Below, one piece after another: positions 11,060 to 21,380 of a DNA stretch of 64,000 nt (position 1 is its first letter; every line of letters starts with the position of its first letter). The notes below the pieces were generated by a model that made no database searches, had not been told where the DNA came from, and saw only the letters and a list, made by a program, of their open reading frames with translations. Source of the DNA: Ashinkailepas kermadecensis (lineage: Eukaryota; Arthropoda; Thecostraca; Neolepadidae); the NCBI GenBank assembly GCA_034440615.1, contig JAOTOM010002666.1:1-64000 (forward strand), given 5' to 3'. The translations under genes were made by a program, and so were the position numbers.

Positions 11060-11395
11060 AGTTTCCCTGTTTACTACTGAGAGCCTCCGCATACCTATTG
11101 CTGAGCAATTCCACTCCTCTCTTGCTCAGATATAGCCCATCTAGTGCAAACATTTCAGCCCTCCCCAAAAAATCCACCCAGAGATCCAAGAACTTCATCC
11201 CAAGCTCCTCACAAATCTTAGCTACCCTGCTATTTAGTCCAATGGCCCTAGAATGCTATTCCACACTTGTACTTACCATAGGAAGTATGGATGTTGCCAC
11301 TCTCCTCATACTACTTGCTAATCTACCTATCAAATCCATGTACTCTGATATTGTTTCCTCAGTTTTACGTCTGCCTACATCATTCACACGTTCAG
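11060..11395 (-). pseudogene. LINE A ORF1 remnant (SGNH-type domain end)
   Basis: The plus-strand text from tactgagagcctccgcatacc to about 11,395 aligns base by base with 20,528-20,830 of E1, which is the C-terminal half of the E1 ORF1 SGNH domain (ending in DGLHLSKRG). No usable frame longer than a few dozen codons remains. The match ends at tacatcattcacac, which defines the 5' truncation of LINE A. Confidence 0.75.
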
Positions 11396-11485
11396 CCGCC
11401 CGGGACGCGCGGCTGACATGTCACGTGCCGGGTGGCAACGTCAGCCACGTGTCCAGAGCGGCTGAACGTGCTATTCACGTGGCTG
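11386..11485. promoter_or_regulatory. Cluster of three CACGTG E-boxes in an inverted repeat
   Basis: CACGTG occurs at 11,422, 11,446 and 11,476, three within 60 bp. The segment is bounded by ACGTTCAGCCGC (about 11,388) and its reverse complement GCGGCTGAACGT (about 11,459). CACGTG is the classic E-box for bHLH factors. Function here is inference: no gene start is visible nearby. Confidence 0.4.
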
Positions 11486-12360
11486 GCGCAGGCCAGGTCG
11501 CCAATAGGTCACATCACCTCCGATGCATATGATTCCATGGTGGCGCCAGTCTATGATCATGCTGCCTGGATACACCCACACCAGACAGATACATAATCGA
11601 TGGTCGAGCCCGGACAAACTGTTATTTTCATATCAGAGCTGTGTGCTGTGACGTTGGCCCATTGATTTCTCCTGGCGTCACGATACTTCATTCCGCCCCG
11701 ACTCTTAATTATTGTCAGAGTTGTCATATGTTGATTCTTTGCGGTGTGATACGTTTGCGGTACCATTATCAGGTCCCGGTAGGGGTGTGGGTGTGGGTGG
11801 GGGGGGGGGCTGATCTGGTCCGCCTGGCTGCCGACCTTTACAGCAGCTCAAGTACTCTGCCGACAACGGGGCGCCAGTTATGCCGAGTCGGCCGGATATT
11901 CATGCACATCCTGCTGGCGATGTACGTAGCGAGACGTACGCTAAGGTCAAGGCGGGTTCCCAGAATTGCGATCCACTGTGCGATGCGATCCAGGCTCGAC
12001 GCTCACCAGTTCGGATTTCTACCGAAGCCGTGGACGAGTGCTACGCCGGCTGTGGTGTAACTGCGCCGCCGACCTTCCCTGGCTTCGATTATGCAGTGCG
12101 ACATCTTGCTGCGCTGACAGGCGCTGCCGGACCAAGACTGATTATGTGAGAAAATCCAAGGGATTGGACTCCAGCCGGTTCCCAGAAAGCTGCTGGGAAT
12201 TTTTTAATAGGGTGTGCGCATTAGCCAGCTGTCGCTCAATGGGGAATTCATTTTGCGGATGATGGTGGGAGGGGGAGAGGCTTCCGCCCACTGGTAGTGC
12301 CTTTCACCCAACGAGGTGCCCCTCATTGAATATGGTGACCCTTCAGTGGGAGGATGTCTT
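11486..12360. other. No supported gene
   Basis: There are no recognisable coding features. A run of 10 G lies near 11,801-11,810. Around 12,270-12,360 the text (ccactggtagtgcc, caacgaggtgcccctcattg, ggtgacccttcagtggg) resembles the ~20-bp degenerate array at 16.4-17.2 kb and may be a short outlier of it. Confidence 0.4.
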
Positions 12361-12387
12361 TTCGTTTGCTGTTGTTATTTGGGGTTT

Positions 12388-12421
12388 GGGCGCATCGACC
12401 AGATTTGATCATTTAGCGCCC
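12388..12421. other. 3'-terminal hairpin of the I-like LINE
   Basis: GGGCGC at 12,388-12,393 pairs with GCGCCC at 12,416-12,421, enclosing a 22-nt loop. It lies at the 3' end of the element, immediately before the A-rich terminus. It probably serves as the recognition structure for reverse transcription, by analogy with related LINEs. Confidence 0.7.
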
Positions 12422-12424
12422 ATA

Positions 12425-12600
12425 ACTAGTGATATGATAATACTATACTTAGGCCTTCTATAATTATATTATGCACAGTTATATTAATGCACAGTTACAT
12501 ATTATATTAATGCACAGTTATATTACAGTTATATTAATGCACAGTTATATTAATTAAGTTATATATAATTATAAAATGCACAGTTACATACGCCCAAGTC
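12425..12600. repeat. AT-rich short tandem repeat in the LINE 3' UTR
   Basis: About seven imperfect copies of tatattaatgcacagt occur in tandem, within the 3' UTR of the I-like LINE between its stop codon and the terminal hairpin. Confidence 0.7.
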
Positions 12601-12630
12601 GCACACCTAAACATACATGCACAATAGATG

Positions 12631-14330
12631 CTATGTCACGTTACACTCGCGAACTGATAACAGCAAAACTTTGTCAGAGATATTATCAAATAGTTTACCC
12701 TTCTGGATAAAACGCGAATCGTCACCCAAAATATCAATAAGCTTAAGCGCGTCCACTAGTCGCCCAAAATGTCGTCTGCGTTGAACTCTGAAGCGGGGAC
12801 ATAATAGCAGAACATGGCGCACAGAAAGAGGCATATCAAAACAGTTACAGATCGGCTTCGTTCCCTTCATCAGCAAGTAGCTATGAGTGGCGTATGTGTG
12901 CCCAATCCTTAGCCGAGCAAGTGCTACTTCTTCCCATCGATATTTTATCACTAAAGACTCCCATAACGCTAGACGGTTTTTCAACCTTCTTTGCTTGTTA
13001 TCGCCAATGGAGTCCCAAGTTTGCTGCCATTTAAGTCCGAAGAATGCGTTGATAGATTGGTTGAAATTTGTGGCAGGGAGGGGAAGAACACGAGGGGGGG
13101 ACCGACCAGCTGCCGTCCTTGCCGCGGCATCAGCCATGCCGTTGCTGGTAATCCCCACATGGCTAGGGACCCAGCACGACGTGACGCTCTTCCCAGAATG
13201 GCTGATAGCATTAATACGCATCAAGATGTCCTGTAAAAGCGGGTGACGAGGGTAAAAGGACTTCAAAACTAAAAGACTACTTTACGAGTCAGAAACCACA
13301 ACGTGAAGATTTTGGCTTTCAACTTCAATGAAACACAGCGCTTTTTTTAATAGCGATCATTTCCGCCGTGTAGATCGATGCATGTGCAGGCAGTGTAAAC
13401 GTCCTGTTAGTGAAACCACTCACGAAGGCACATCCCACACCATCAGCAGTCTTCGAACCATCAGTATAGGTAAAAACACATCCATCATAAGAGTCCAGGT
13501 GTTCCAGGGCCCTCATACGAAAAACGTTTGGTAGGACCTCCGCTTTACGGTTGTCCGTCAAGTGGGTGTCAATTGCAGGTGGGGTTAGCTCCCATGGCGG
13601 AGTGAGGATTAACTCCACTTGCATAATGCTGCGCAAACGAATGCTGCTACCCTGCAGCAATTCCCGCACGCGGACAAAAAATGGGTTCACGTTGGCGACT
13701 CGTCCACGCCGGAACATCTGTAGCATACGGTTTGAGAACACAAACTGGTAAGCTGGGTGTGTGGGGAACTGTCTAATCCTGCAAGCATAGCGCAGTCCGA
13801 GTTTTCCTCTTCTCATGGATAGTGGTGGCTCGTGAGCCTCCGCCAGGAGACTCGCGATTGGCGAGGTACGAAAAGCTACGTAGCAATTCTCAGGGCTGCA
13901 TGATGAATGGTGTCGAGAACGCGTTTGTTTGAAAAACTGGAAGAGTCGTATACAACACAGCAGTAATCGACTTTCGATCGAATAAGTGATCGGTACAGTC
14001 GCAAAAGTGTAGTCTTGTCCGATCAGTATGTTGTGCGTGACAGGCATTTCATGATATTTAAAGCTTTTCCGCATGTTTCCCGTAGGGTTCTTAGGTCACT
14101 TCTATATGTCATACGGCTGTCCAGTAGTATATCCAAGAATCTCGTTGCTGGTACGAAAGGTATATCCCGTCCATAGAGTTGGATTTTGGGTTTTGACATT
14201 TCCGACGACGGCAGAAGTGCATGGCCACTATCTTTTATTAGAGATTCGGAAGCCATTTGCGATGCTCCACCTCTCCAGATGGGAGACGGCAAGCTGCATC
14301 TGTCTCGACAGAGACGATACTCGTGATCAT
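12631..14330 (-). pseudogene. Reverse transcriptase tail, RNase H and C-terminal tail of the I-like LINE
   Basis: Pieces in order: a frameshifted start (14,330-14,215, SRQMQLAVSHLERWSIANGF); KIQLYGRDIPFVPATRFLD and LRETCGKALNIMKCLSRTTY (to 14,023); FRTSPIASLLAEAHEPPLS and GLRYACRIRQFPTHPAY (connection); then RNase H with FTYTDGSKTADGVG, IYTAEMIAIKK, a VVSDS block and SCWVPSHVGITSNGMADAAAR. The four acidic RNase H positions and the His are all visible. Breaks: a frameshift between 14,074 and 14,023; a one-base slip in the T run at 13,342-13,348; and an in-frame TAA at 13,282-13,284. The tail has LRIGHTYATHSYLL and a CNCF...HVLLLC Cys-His cluster. It ends at 12,631. Confidence 0.85.
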
Positions 14331-14510
14331 AGGCGTAGGAACGTCTGTGGGGGGGGGGGGCCATGGTCAACAGCAGGGGCACACCCAGGGATTTCGCAAA
14401 GTACCATGGCTGAGCACTTTTGGATAGAGAACCCGATAATTTTAATAGTGAACACACAACATTAACAGGGGATGGGGCAGGCCCCCTGGACAGCAACATG
14501 TGCTAACAGC

Positions 14511-14518
14511 AACATGTG
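14511..14518. other. Target-site duplication, left copy (AACATGTG)
   Basis: The 8-bp direct repeat matches 15,206-15,213 exactly and borders the hAT-like element. The same word with extra flank (cagcaacatgtg) also occurs about 16 bp further left, a local duplication predating or accompanying insertion. Confidence 0.85.
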
Positions 14519-15205
14519 CACTGGCGGATCCAGGGAGGGGCCATTCCGGCCATGGCCCCCCCGAAACGCTTAAAAGGGGGGCCATAGTGTCTTTTGGCCC
14601 CCCCCCGAAACCAACAGAAGTCAACTAAATTAAAATGCAATAACCTTTGCCGAGGTAAAAAATAGCGTCTGGATGAAAGTATCTCCAATTTTAAAGGGAT
14701 TAAACAAAATTGTTTGGAAGCCAGTATGGTAGCATAGTAGATTCTGACACACATCGAGGGTTCCATGCTGCTCAAGTTCTGCGTACAGCAAGAGTTGACA
14801 AAATCGGACCCGCCAGTGTGTACACGTGCACGAATGTTGACGTGGTACAAGACGTTGAACGTGAACGTGAACGTTTTGGTAAACAAGAACACAAATCCGG
14901 TAACATAGAAACGGTGGAGGTAGGCTGGGGCCCCCACACAGGAAATTATGTTGTCAATTATCATTTTATTTTTATTTTATATAAATGTAAATTATTATTT
15001 TAAAAAATCGGCCCCTTTGCCAAATAGTGGTCGAAATCCGGTGCTTTTAACCAAAAATAGTGGGAGAATGGGCACCCACCAAATCCGTTCGACCCCTCCC
15101 CTGATGCAATTCCTAGGTACGCCACTGGGGGAGGGAAGGGGGAGGGGGCTGACGCCGAAAACCGAAAGTTGGCCTCCCCAAGCCGGTGGGCTAGATCCGC
15201 CAGTG
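14519..15205. mobile_element. Non-autonomous hAT-like DNA transposon with perfect 8-bp target duplication
   Basis: The left end starts CACTGGCGGATCCAGG and the right end finishes CTAGATCCGCCAGTG, giving a 12-bp terminal inverted repeat (CACTGGCGGATC). The direct repeat AACATGTG flanks both sides (14,511-14,518 and 15,206-15,213), an exact 8-bp target-site duplication. Eight-base duplications with short TIRs are typical of the hAT superfamily. The 687-bp interior is rich in G and C runs near both ends and holds no transposase-like frame, so it is a MITE-type element that depended on a transposase elsewhere. It sits just upstream of the truncated I-like LINE. Confidence 0.88.
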
Positions 15206-15213
15206 AACATGTG
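15206..15213. other. Target-site duplication, right copy (AACATGTG)
   Basis: Exact copy of 14,511-14,518, immediately after the right terminal inverted repeat of the hAT-like element. Confidence 0.85.
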
Positions 15214-15690
15214 ATACTGAAAAATAACTATCATCGCAGTATAAGTACTTTCAAATTTACACTTCACTCTGAACTTCGAACTCTATTCACGACTGATGGA
15301 TTCTTTTGTAATAATAGGTTTATCTTCCTGGTGCAAATGAAACCATTAGTACCTTTTGCTGTTCAAACAAAATTTCTTCAACTTCCGCAATGTGTGTAGG
15401 GGGAGGGGGGGTGCAAGCTTACTACAGCCTCAATCATGAGTATGTGGTGTGCTCTAGTTTCCATGATATAGTACTATACGTATCTAAGATGTCCCCCGTT
15501 GTAAATGTCACCGATGTTGGTGAGGAGAAAGAATAAGCAAGAACGTAGCTTACTTGCTGGCCCATGGCAAAAGAAGTCTCATGATTGATGTTGGAAAGGA
15601 TTAGAAACAGAAAAGACGGATGATCGCTGGTTGAAAATTATTTGATCCGGTGTGTATCAGACCAAGATTGGCAGGCTAGCAGAATTGTAT
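15214..15690. other. No supported gene
   Basis: Anonymous sequence with a short run of eight to nine G near 15,400. No domain or structured repeat was recognised. Confidence 0.35.
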
Positions 15691-15694
15691 GGTG

Positions 15695-16000
15695 TTCGTG
15701 TTTATTTTTTAAACAAATGTGTATGGTTTTCAAGGCCCTGTCGCTTTTTGTCAGAGTCGGTACGCTTTGGAGGGACAGGTGCATTTTCGTCTTTCAGTTG
15801 TGCTCTCAGGATCAGGGGGATCCTGTTTATTTGGGGTCTTCGCTCACATTTGTGGTACCCCAGCACGATATTGGGGGCTCCGGTATAATTTATCGGGGTC
15901 CCGTCGCGACTTTTCGGGCCCAGGTGCGTGGTTCCGGGGGGATCCGACGCCTGTTTTCTGGGTTCGATACAATTTTTGTTGACTTCTGAATTATGTAAAG
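15695..16000 (-). repeat. Inverted, colinear copy of part of the 27.5-29.5 kb array
   Basis: Read on the minus strand, this 300 bp aligns without unit slippage to 28,870-29,175 on the plus strand. Shared words in order include aattcagaagtca, ggcgtcggatcc, cccgaaaagtc, aattataccggagcc, cacaaatgtg, aaaatgcac and cagggcctt. Both copies are internally composed of degenerate ~20-bp units with a gggg(t/c)cc core. Keeping the same unit order shows the block was copied as a whole rather than re-amplified. Confidence 0.8.
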
Positions 16001-16379
16001 TCCGAGCCACGGACCCGCCAGCCCCACCGGGATATCTGGACCAAAGAGGCGTGTTGATCTCCCGTCACAACTAGCACCGTGCGACGGGGGACCTTAGCCT
16101 CCAGGACTCCGTCAACCCCGGGGGACGGGCCGAGAGGGCGCGACTACCCCGATACAACTGAGCTGGAGGGCAGGACCGGGGAAGTTCTCCTACCTGCTCA
16201 TAGTAGGGATAGTTGGTGATGCAGGGCCAGGTGAAGGACATGGATGCTGACATGGGATGGACATTATAATGGGAGCGTATGGATGGAAGGACGAGTGAGG
16301 CACACTTAGTCTGTCCCCTCACCGGTAAGATGGGCGTTGGATCATTGGAGCACGCAATCCGCCCCCCCCCACAACACGG

Positions 16380-17230
16380 AAAGGTGATGCCTCTTCGAGG
16401 GAGGGGGTCTTTCCGTTTGTGAGGCCCCCGAACTGGACGGAATTCCCAACTGTACGGGGCTTGCCGTACCGGAAGGGTGCCCATTATTAAGCAGGGTGTC
16501 CCTGATTAGATGTGGTGCGTCTCGTTTGATTCTCACCTTCCAGTGGCTGGGTAATCCACATTGAACAGCGTGGCCCTCATTGAAGGTGGTGTCTCTCCGC
16601 TGAGGGGCGACGCTCATTGGGCAGATAATGCTCTCCTAGTGGCGGGGTGGTCCTCACCGGACGGGCGCCTTGCACTGGACGGGGTGTCCTTGTCGGATGG
16701 TGTACTCCTCCTCCTTCGATCCAGTGCACCTCACTATGCTGATGCTCCCCACTGGATGAGATGTCCCCTATTGGAAGTGGCAACCCTTACTTGAAGGAAC
16801 GTCCCTCATTGAAATGGTGTCTTCGATAAACGGGGTCAATGGATAGGGTCTCCTCATCGAAAACGATGGCACTCACCCATCCATAACTGGGTACACGCCA
16901 TTGTCAGGAGCACTCATCACATGGCATGATCACCGGTTGCACACCGATTGGGCGCACGTTATTGCTCCGGGTGCCCTACCATGTACTGTATGCATCTCAT
17001 TAGACGAGGTGACCCTCGGGTGGTGAAGTACCCTAGGCGAAGCGACTCCTACTGAAGCGGGGGATCCCATTAGAATGGGTGATGTCCTTTGTTAATCGGG
17101 TGCCCTTTGTTGGACGGGGTCCCCTCTAGTGGTGGGATGCTTCTACGGTGGTGGGGTACTCGCCACTGGATCGGTCATCGTACTGCACGCGGGGTCTTTA
17201 TTGGACAGAGTGCCCCTCGAACGCCACAAT
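16380..17230. repeat. Degenerate ~20-bp tandem array, consensus near CTCATTGGACGGGGTGTCC
   Basis: Successive units such as ctcattgggcagataatgct, ctcctagtggcggggtggtc, ctcaccggacgggcgcctt and gcactggacggggtgtcctt recur every 19-21 bp, with more diverged units on both sides. The array leaves spurious open frames on both strands (16,071-16,617 minus, 16,561-16,794 plus), which I do not regard as genes. Confidence 0.75.
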
Positions 17231-17432
17231 TTAACCTACCAGTCTTATTAGTATTGAGTACTACAGTGTTGTCTCAGAGCAAGTTATCATATAATAGTGA
17301 TTAACATAGGAATATGCAAATTTGCATAGGTAAAAATTGGCATAGGCGAAGAAGTTGATTGCTTGCATACGTGATTACGTGGTAAGTGCAACATATTGGC
17401 TTCAGAAATCACCAGCTGGTGCAAGCGAGGGC

Positions 17433-17459
17433 ATAATAAAGACATAAAGACATAAAAGA
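17433..17459 (-). repeat. Octamer tail of LINE E1, (TTTATGTC)n
   Basis: Read on the minus strand: two TTTATGTC octamers followed by TTTAT. CR1-group LINEs end in short 8-bp direct repeats rather than poly(A). LINE E2 ends in the closely related TTTATGAC repeat. Confidence 0.75.
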
Positions 17460-17537
17460 TCAGTGCAACTATGAGCCACAAGGGCCCTTCTTGGTTGCAC
17501 TTTGTACACTGGACCAGTTGCCCACCAAATCTGTCAA

Positions 17538-20525
17538 TCAACCCTCCCTGGAATACAGAAAAACAAGCCCCCTATTCTTATAATGATTGTCTATGCCGTT
17601 TTTAAAGATGTTCAGTGTGTTGCTACTGACAATGGTTCCTGGCAGCTGGTTCCAGTGTTCTACTACCCTGTTGGTGAAGAAAGACTGTCTTAACCTTGTC
17701 CTGCTGTGATTAACTTTAATTTTGAATTGATGACCTCTAATTGCATCATTTCTGTTAAATTCAAACATTTCCCTGAGATATCCCTGTTCCTGACCATGAA
17801 CAAATTTAAAAACCTCGATGAGATCTCCTCTCAGCCTTCTATACCTAAGTGAAAACATATTCAATTTCTTCAATCTTTCCTCATATGCCAGGTTGCCTAT
17901 ACCATTAACCATTTTTGTTGCCCTCTTTTGTACTCTCTCTAAAAGCCAACAATCTTTCTCATAACTAGGGGACCAAGCTTGGACACAGTATTCTAAATGT
18001 GGCCTGACATATGCACAGTAAAGCTTCCTGATGACCTCCTCACTTTTGTATGACACATTCCTCTGTATCGCCCCAAGCATTCTTAGTGCCTTCTTCCTGG
18101 CTTCTTTGGTCTGTTCTGATGCCCCCAATTTTGTGTTCAAAATAACACCTAAGTCCTTCTCCTGCTGAGTCACAGACAGTACTTGGCCATCCATCAAGTA
18201 TGGTGCCTTCATATGCTGCCTACCTACATGCATGACTTTGCACTTATCAAAATTAAACTTAATTTGCCATTTTTCGGACCACTTCACAAGCTCGTCTAAG
18301 TCGTTCTGCAGCAAAACCTGCTCGTTGTGCCCTGTTATTGCCCTAAAGATCTTCAAATCATCCGCAAATTTAAAAACCTTACTGCTTAGGCTACATTCAA
18401 TGCTATTCACAAATATAATGAACAACAGTGGCCCCAGTACCGACCCCTGAGGGACTCCACTAAGAACATTTTGCCATGATGACTTTGTACCATTTAGCAT
18501 CACTCTCTGCTGTCTATCTGAAAGCCACAACTCAATCCATTTTAGGATGCTACCTGCAATGCCATGGACCTGAAGCTGCATCATTAACCGTTTATGGGGT
18601 ACCTTGTCAAAGGCCTTACTAAAGTCAAGATATGCTACATCAACCTGATTTCCCTGATCAAATTGTTCTGTAGCAAAATTTAAAAAGTCCAAGAGATTTG
18701 TGAGACACGATCTCCCTTTTCTAAACCCATGTTGAGTATCTTGAATCAATCTGTTTCCTTCCAGAAAACTAACTATTCTATCTTTGATAATTGATTCGAG
18801 TACCTTGCAGACTAGGGATGTGAGGCTTACTGGCCTATAATTTTCAACTTTCCCTCGTTCTCCTTTCTTGAAAATAGGAACTACATTTGCCCTTTTCCAA
18901 TCTGTTGGAATTTCATTTTGTGAAACTGATCTACAAAATATTATACTAACTGGAATTGCCAGTTCCTTTTCAGCTTCCCGCAATACCCTAGCATAAATTC
19001 CATCTGGTCCTGCTGCCTTGTTTGGCTTTATTTTTCTGATATACTTGAAAACAATATCACTATCAATGAAATCAACATCGGGTATCTGATCACCTGTCAC
19101 TGAACTGTGGTCCACAGTTGGCAAATTTGTCACATCCTCCACTGTAAACACTGATTTAAACTGCTTGCTCAGCTCCTCAACCATCTCACCATCCTCACTC
19201 AATATAGTCCCATTTACTTCCAGTGGACCAATTGTGCTAGAAACTTTACTTAGCTTGTAGAAACTAAAGAACTTTTTACTGTCCCCATTACAGTTCCTAG
19301 CCAAATCCAATTCTTTTGCCCGCCTTGCTGCTCTGGTTTTCTGCTTCACAGCATCTCTAGCTTTTTGATACGACCTTAGATTTACGATATTTGAAGCTTC
19401 CTTAAATACTCTAAATGCATCTTTAGATGCTCCTCAAATCTGGTGTAAGCCATGCTGGCTTTCCTACCCTTCTTTTGCGCCTTTGCTTTTGGGGGACATG
19501 TCTAATCTGAATTTCCCTCAAGTAAGATTTGAACTTTTCCCACATTTCACAGGCATTTAAATCAAAAAATTCTTCTTCCCATTTTATGGCACTTATAGCC
19601 TCCCTCATGGAGTCAAAGTCTGCCCTGTTAAAATTTGGAATCTTTGCCAAGTTATCCTTGATTGTCCCTGCTATTTGTACCCTAAATCTAACTATGTTAT
19701 GGTCACTTCTTCCCAGAGTTTCTCCTACAGTCAAGTCTTGAACTAAATCACTTAAATCTGAGAAGACAAGGTCCAAGAATGAGCCCTGCCTGGTTGGTTC
19801 CATTACAAACTGGTGTAAGAACAAGTCCTCTTCAAGGCATTTCCTAAACAGTTTACATGATGGGGAGCCAACACCAGCATTTTAATATCCCTTTAGATTA
19901 AAGTCACCAAGAATAAGGCATTTCCTCTGAAAGTTTCTACTGATTTCATCACAAATCACCTTATCAAGCTCCAGTTGCTGAGAATGTGGCAAGGTTCCTG
20001 ATCGATACAAAGCTCCAATCCTCAGTTTATTTCTGTTGCCTCTTCCCACAGCAACATCAAGCCAAATGGACTCCACAGACACATTTTTTACCCCATCTGC
20101 TACTTTCTGAGAACTGTATAAGCTATTCACATAGAGCATTACTCCACCCCCTCTCACTGCTGGACCCCTATTGCATGAAAACATATTGTATCCCTGGATC
20201 TCATAGTCCTGCAAGTTATCCCCAAAATATCCCTCACTGACCCATGCCTCAATAATGCAAACAAAATCTGGTTTCTCCTCAGCAACATAACACTTGAACT
20301 CATCAAATTTGAATCGAATGCTCTGAGCATGAAGCATCATACACTTAACAAAATTTTCATAACCCTCTTTGGCTTTTTCATGTTGAGTAGCTCTATCATC
20401 TCTGGATGAGCTACCACTCTGCCCCCTTGATCTACTGCTACCCCTATTTGCTGACTGTGCTGTGTTTGCAAGACTTCTCTCTCTATCGGCTACATCCCCC
20501 CATGACCTGCCTAGTTTCCCTGTTT
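17538..20525 (-). pseudogene. ORF2 of LINE E1: AP endonuclease plus reverse transcriptase, two lesions
   Basis: The endonuclease (20,340-19,882) shows HAQSIRFKFDEFK, FVCIIEAWVSE, RIGALYRSG and LILGDFN. It continues in the same frame (19,824-19,423) with LDLVFSDL, GETLGRSDHNIVRF and WLTPD, across a single TAA at 19,882-19,884. An indel at about 19,425-19,440, seen against E2, shifts frame and adds a stop. The reverse transcriptase (19,349-17,538, 603 codons) is open: KPNKAAGPDGIYARVL (residues 108-123), NYRPVSLTS, YLDFSKAFD (about 240-248), SGVPQGSVLGPLLF (297-310), FADDLKIF (328-335). The frame is open upstream to about 20,525, so it overlaps the end of ORF1 in a different frame. No RNase H. 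All reverse transcriptase catalytic residues are intact. Confidence 0.92.
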
Positions 20526-21380
20526 CCTATTGAGAGCCTCCTCATACCTATTGCTGAGCAATTCAACTCCTCTCTTGCTCAAATGTAACCCATCTAAAGC
20601 AAACATTTCATTCCTCCCCCAGAAATCCCCCCACAAATCCAAGAATCCCACCCCAAGTTCCTTACAAATCTTGGCCACCCTGGTATTCAGCCCAATGGCC
20701 CTCGAGTACCACTCTATGCTTGCGTTAACCATAGGGAGGATGGATGTTACCATTCCTCGTTTCCTACTCACAGCTAACTTACCTATCAAAGCCCTATACT
20801 CTTGTATTGTTTCCTCTGTTTTTGCTTTTCCTACATCATTTACACCAACCTGCACAATTACTGTTGTGCTCTCTCCACTACCCTTCATCACTCCTTCTAT
20901 CCTATCACCAACATCCTTTACCCGGGCCCCTGGGAAGCAAACACGAATCCGTGTGTTGGGGTTCCTGCTACAAAAAGTACGGTCCATGTACCTAACTCTT
21001 GAGTCCACTATAACTAAAACCTCCCCCTCTCTATCCTCAGCTACCTGGTCATTCCTACCTTCCTCTTTAGCAGCATTACTATCTCTCCCTTGCAGTACCT
21101 CAAACCTATTATTAGTTTCAATGCCTTTGTCCATTTTTCTTAAAGCCAGTCTCGTACTCTGGCGTCTAGCTACTTTCCACTCTCTACTATCATGGTCCAT
21201 ACTATCTCCACCCCTATCACTCCTAGGCTCCTGCACCTGGCTTGCCTGGCTGACATTTCCTATGGTGGGCCCTGCCACCAAACACTTCAGGCGCTCCACC
21301 TCCCTAGCTAACATATCTACTTTCTTACTCAAGTCCCCAATTACTTCCATACACTTACACTTCCCACAGCCACCTTGCAT
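20511..21380 (-). CDS. ORF1 of LINE E1: zinc/coiled-coil N-terminus with SGNH hydrolase-type domain
   Basis: An intact 289-codon frame. Residues 5-10 form a CGKCKC cluster, followed by a Leu/Val-rich coiled-coil-like stretch (about 15-35) and a charged linker. Residues 120-280 look like an SGNH/GDSL esterase: VLVIVDSRVR (block I, catalytic Ser 127, with Val replacing the usual Gly of GDS), FPGARV (Gly 151), QVGVNDVG (Asn 181) and LDGLHLSKRG (Asp 263, His 266). Esterase domains are known in ORF1 proteins of CR1-group LINEs, where they are thought to act with RNA or membranes. It ends in TAG at 20,511, overlapping the open part of ORF2. The VDS change may reduce activity, but the four signature residues remain. 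Confidence 0.85.
   Translation of the reverse strand: MQGGCGKCKCMEVIGDLSKKVDMLAREVERLKCLVAGPTIGNVSQASQVQEPRSDRGGDSMDHDSREWKVARRQSTRLALRKMDKGIETNNRFEVLQGRDSNAAKEEGRNDQVAEDREGEVLVIVDSRVRYMDRTFCSRNPNTRIRVCFPGARVKDVGDRIEGVMKGSGESTTVIVQVGVNDVGKAKTEETIQEYRALIGKLAVSRKRGMVTSILPMVNASIEWYSRAIGLNTRVAKICKELGVGFLDLWGDFWGRNEMFALDGLHLSKRGVELLSNRYEEALNRKQGN

Larger units (their letters stand above)
6105..11395 (-). mobile_element. LINE A: CR1-like retrotransposon, decayed and interrupted by LINE B
   Basis: Reading down the minus strand, the pieces occur in retrotransposon order: a remnant of an ORF1 SGNH-type domain (11,395-11,060), AP endonuclease (11,049-10,168), reverse transcriptase start (9,803-9,086), then, after an inserted element (9,085-7,394), the rest of the reverse transcriptase and the C-terminal tail (7,393-6,625), and a 3' UTR down to about 6,105. 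The protein is clearly the same family as LINE copies E1 (17.4-22.1 kb) and E2 (29.6-32.2 kb), but much more diverged. Its 3' UTR matches that of E2, not E1. ORF1 is cut off at about 11,395, where similarity to E1 stops, so the copy is 5'-truncated. It carries in-frame stops and frameshifts and cannot be active. Confidence 0.88.
12361..14345 (-). mobile_element. I/Ingi-like LINE with RNase H, 5'-truncated
   Basis: On the minus strand there is a reverse transcriptase thumb and connection (14,330 to about 13,600), an RNase H domain (about 13,470-12,990), a C-terminal Cys-containing tail (to 12,634) and a 3' UTR ending near 12,361. The 3' end reads GGGCGCTAAATGATC... TGCGCCC followed by aaaccccaaataacaac. 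A GGGCGC...GCGCCC stem next to an A-rich end is characteristic of several I/Jockey-group LINEs. RNase H is typical of the I group. Endonuclease and the reverse transcriptase catalytic core are absent, so the copy is 5'-truncated at about 14,345, close to a run of ten G. Confidence 0.82.
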
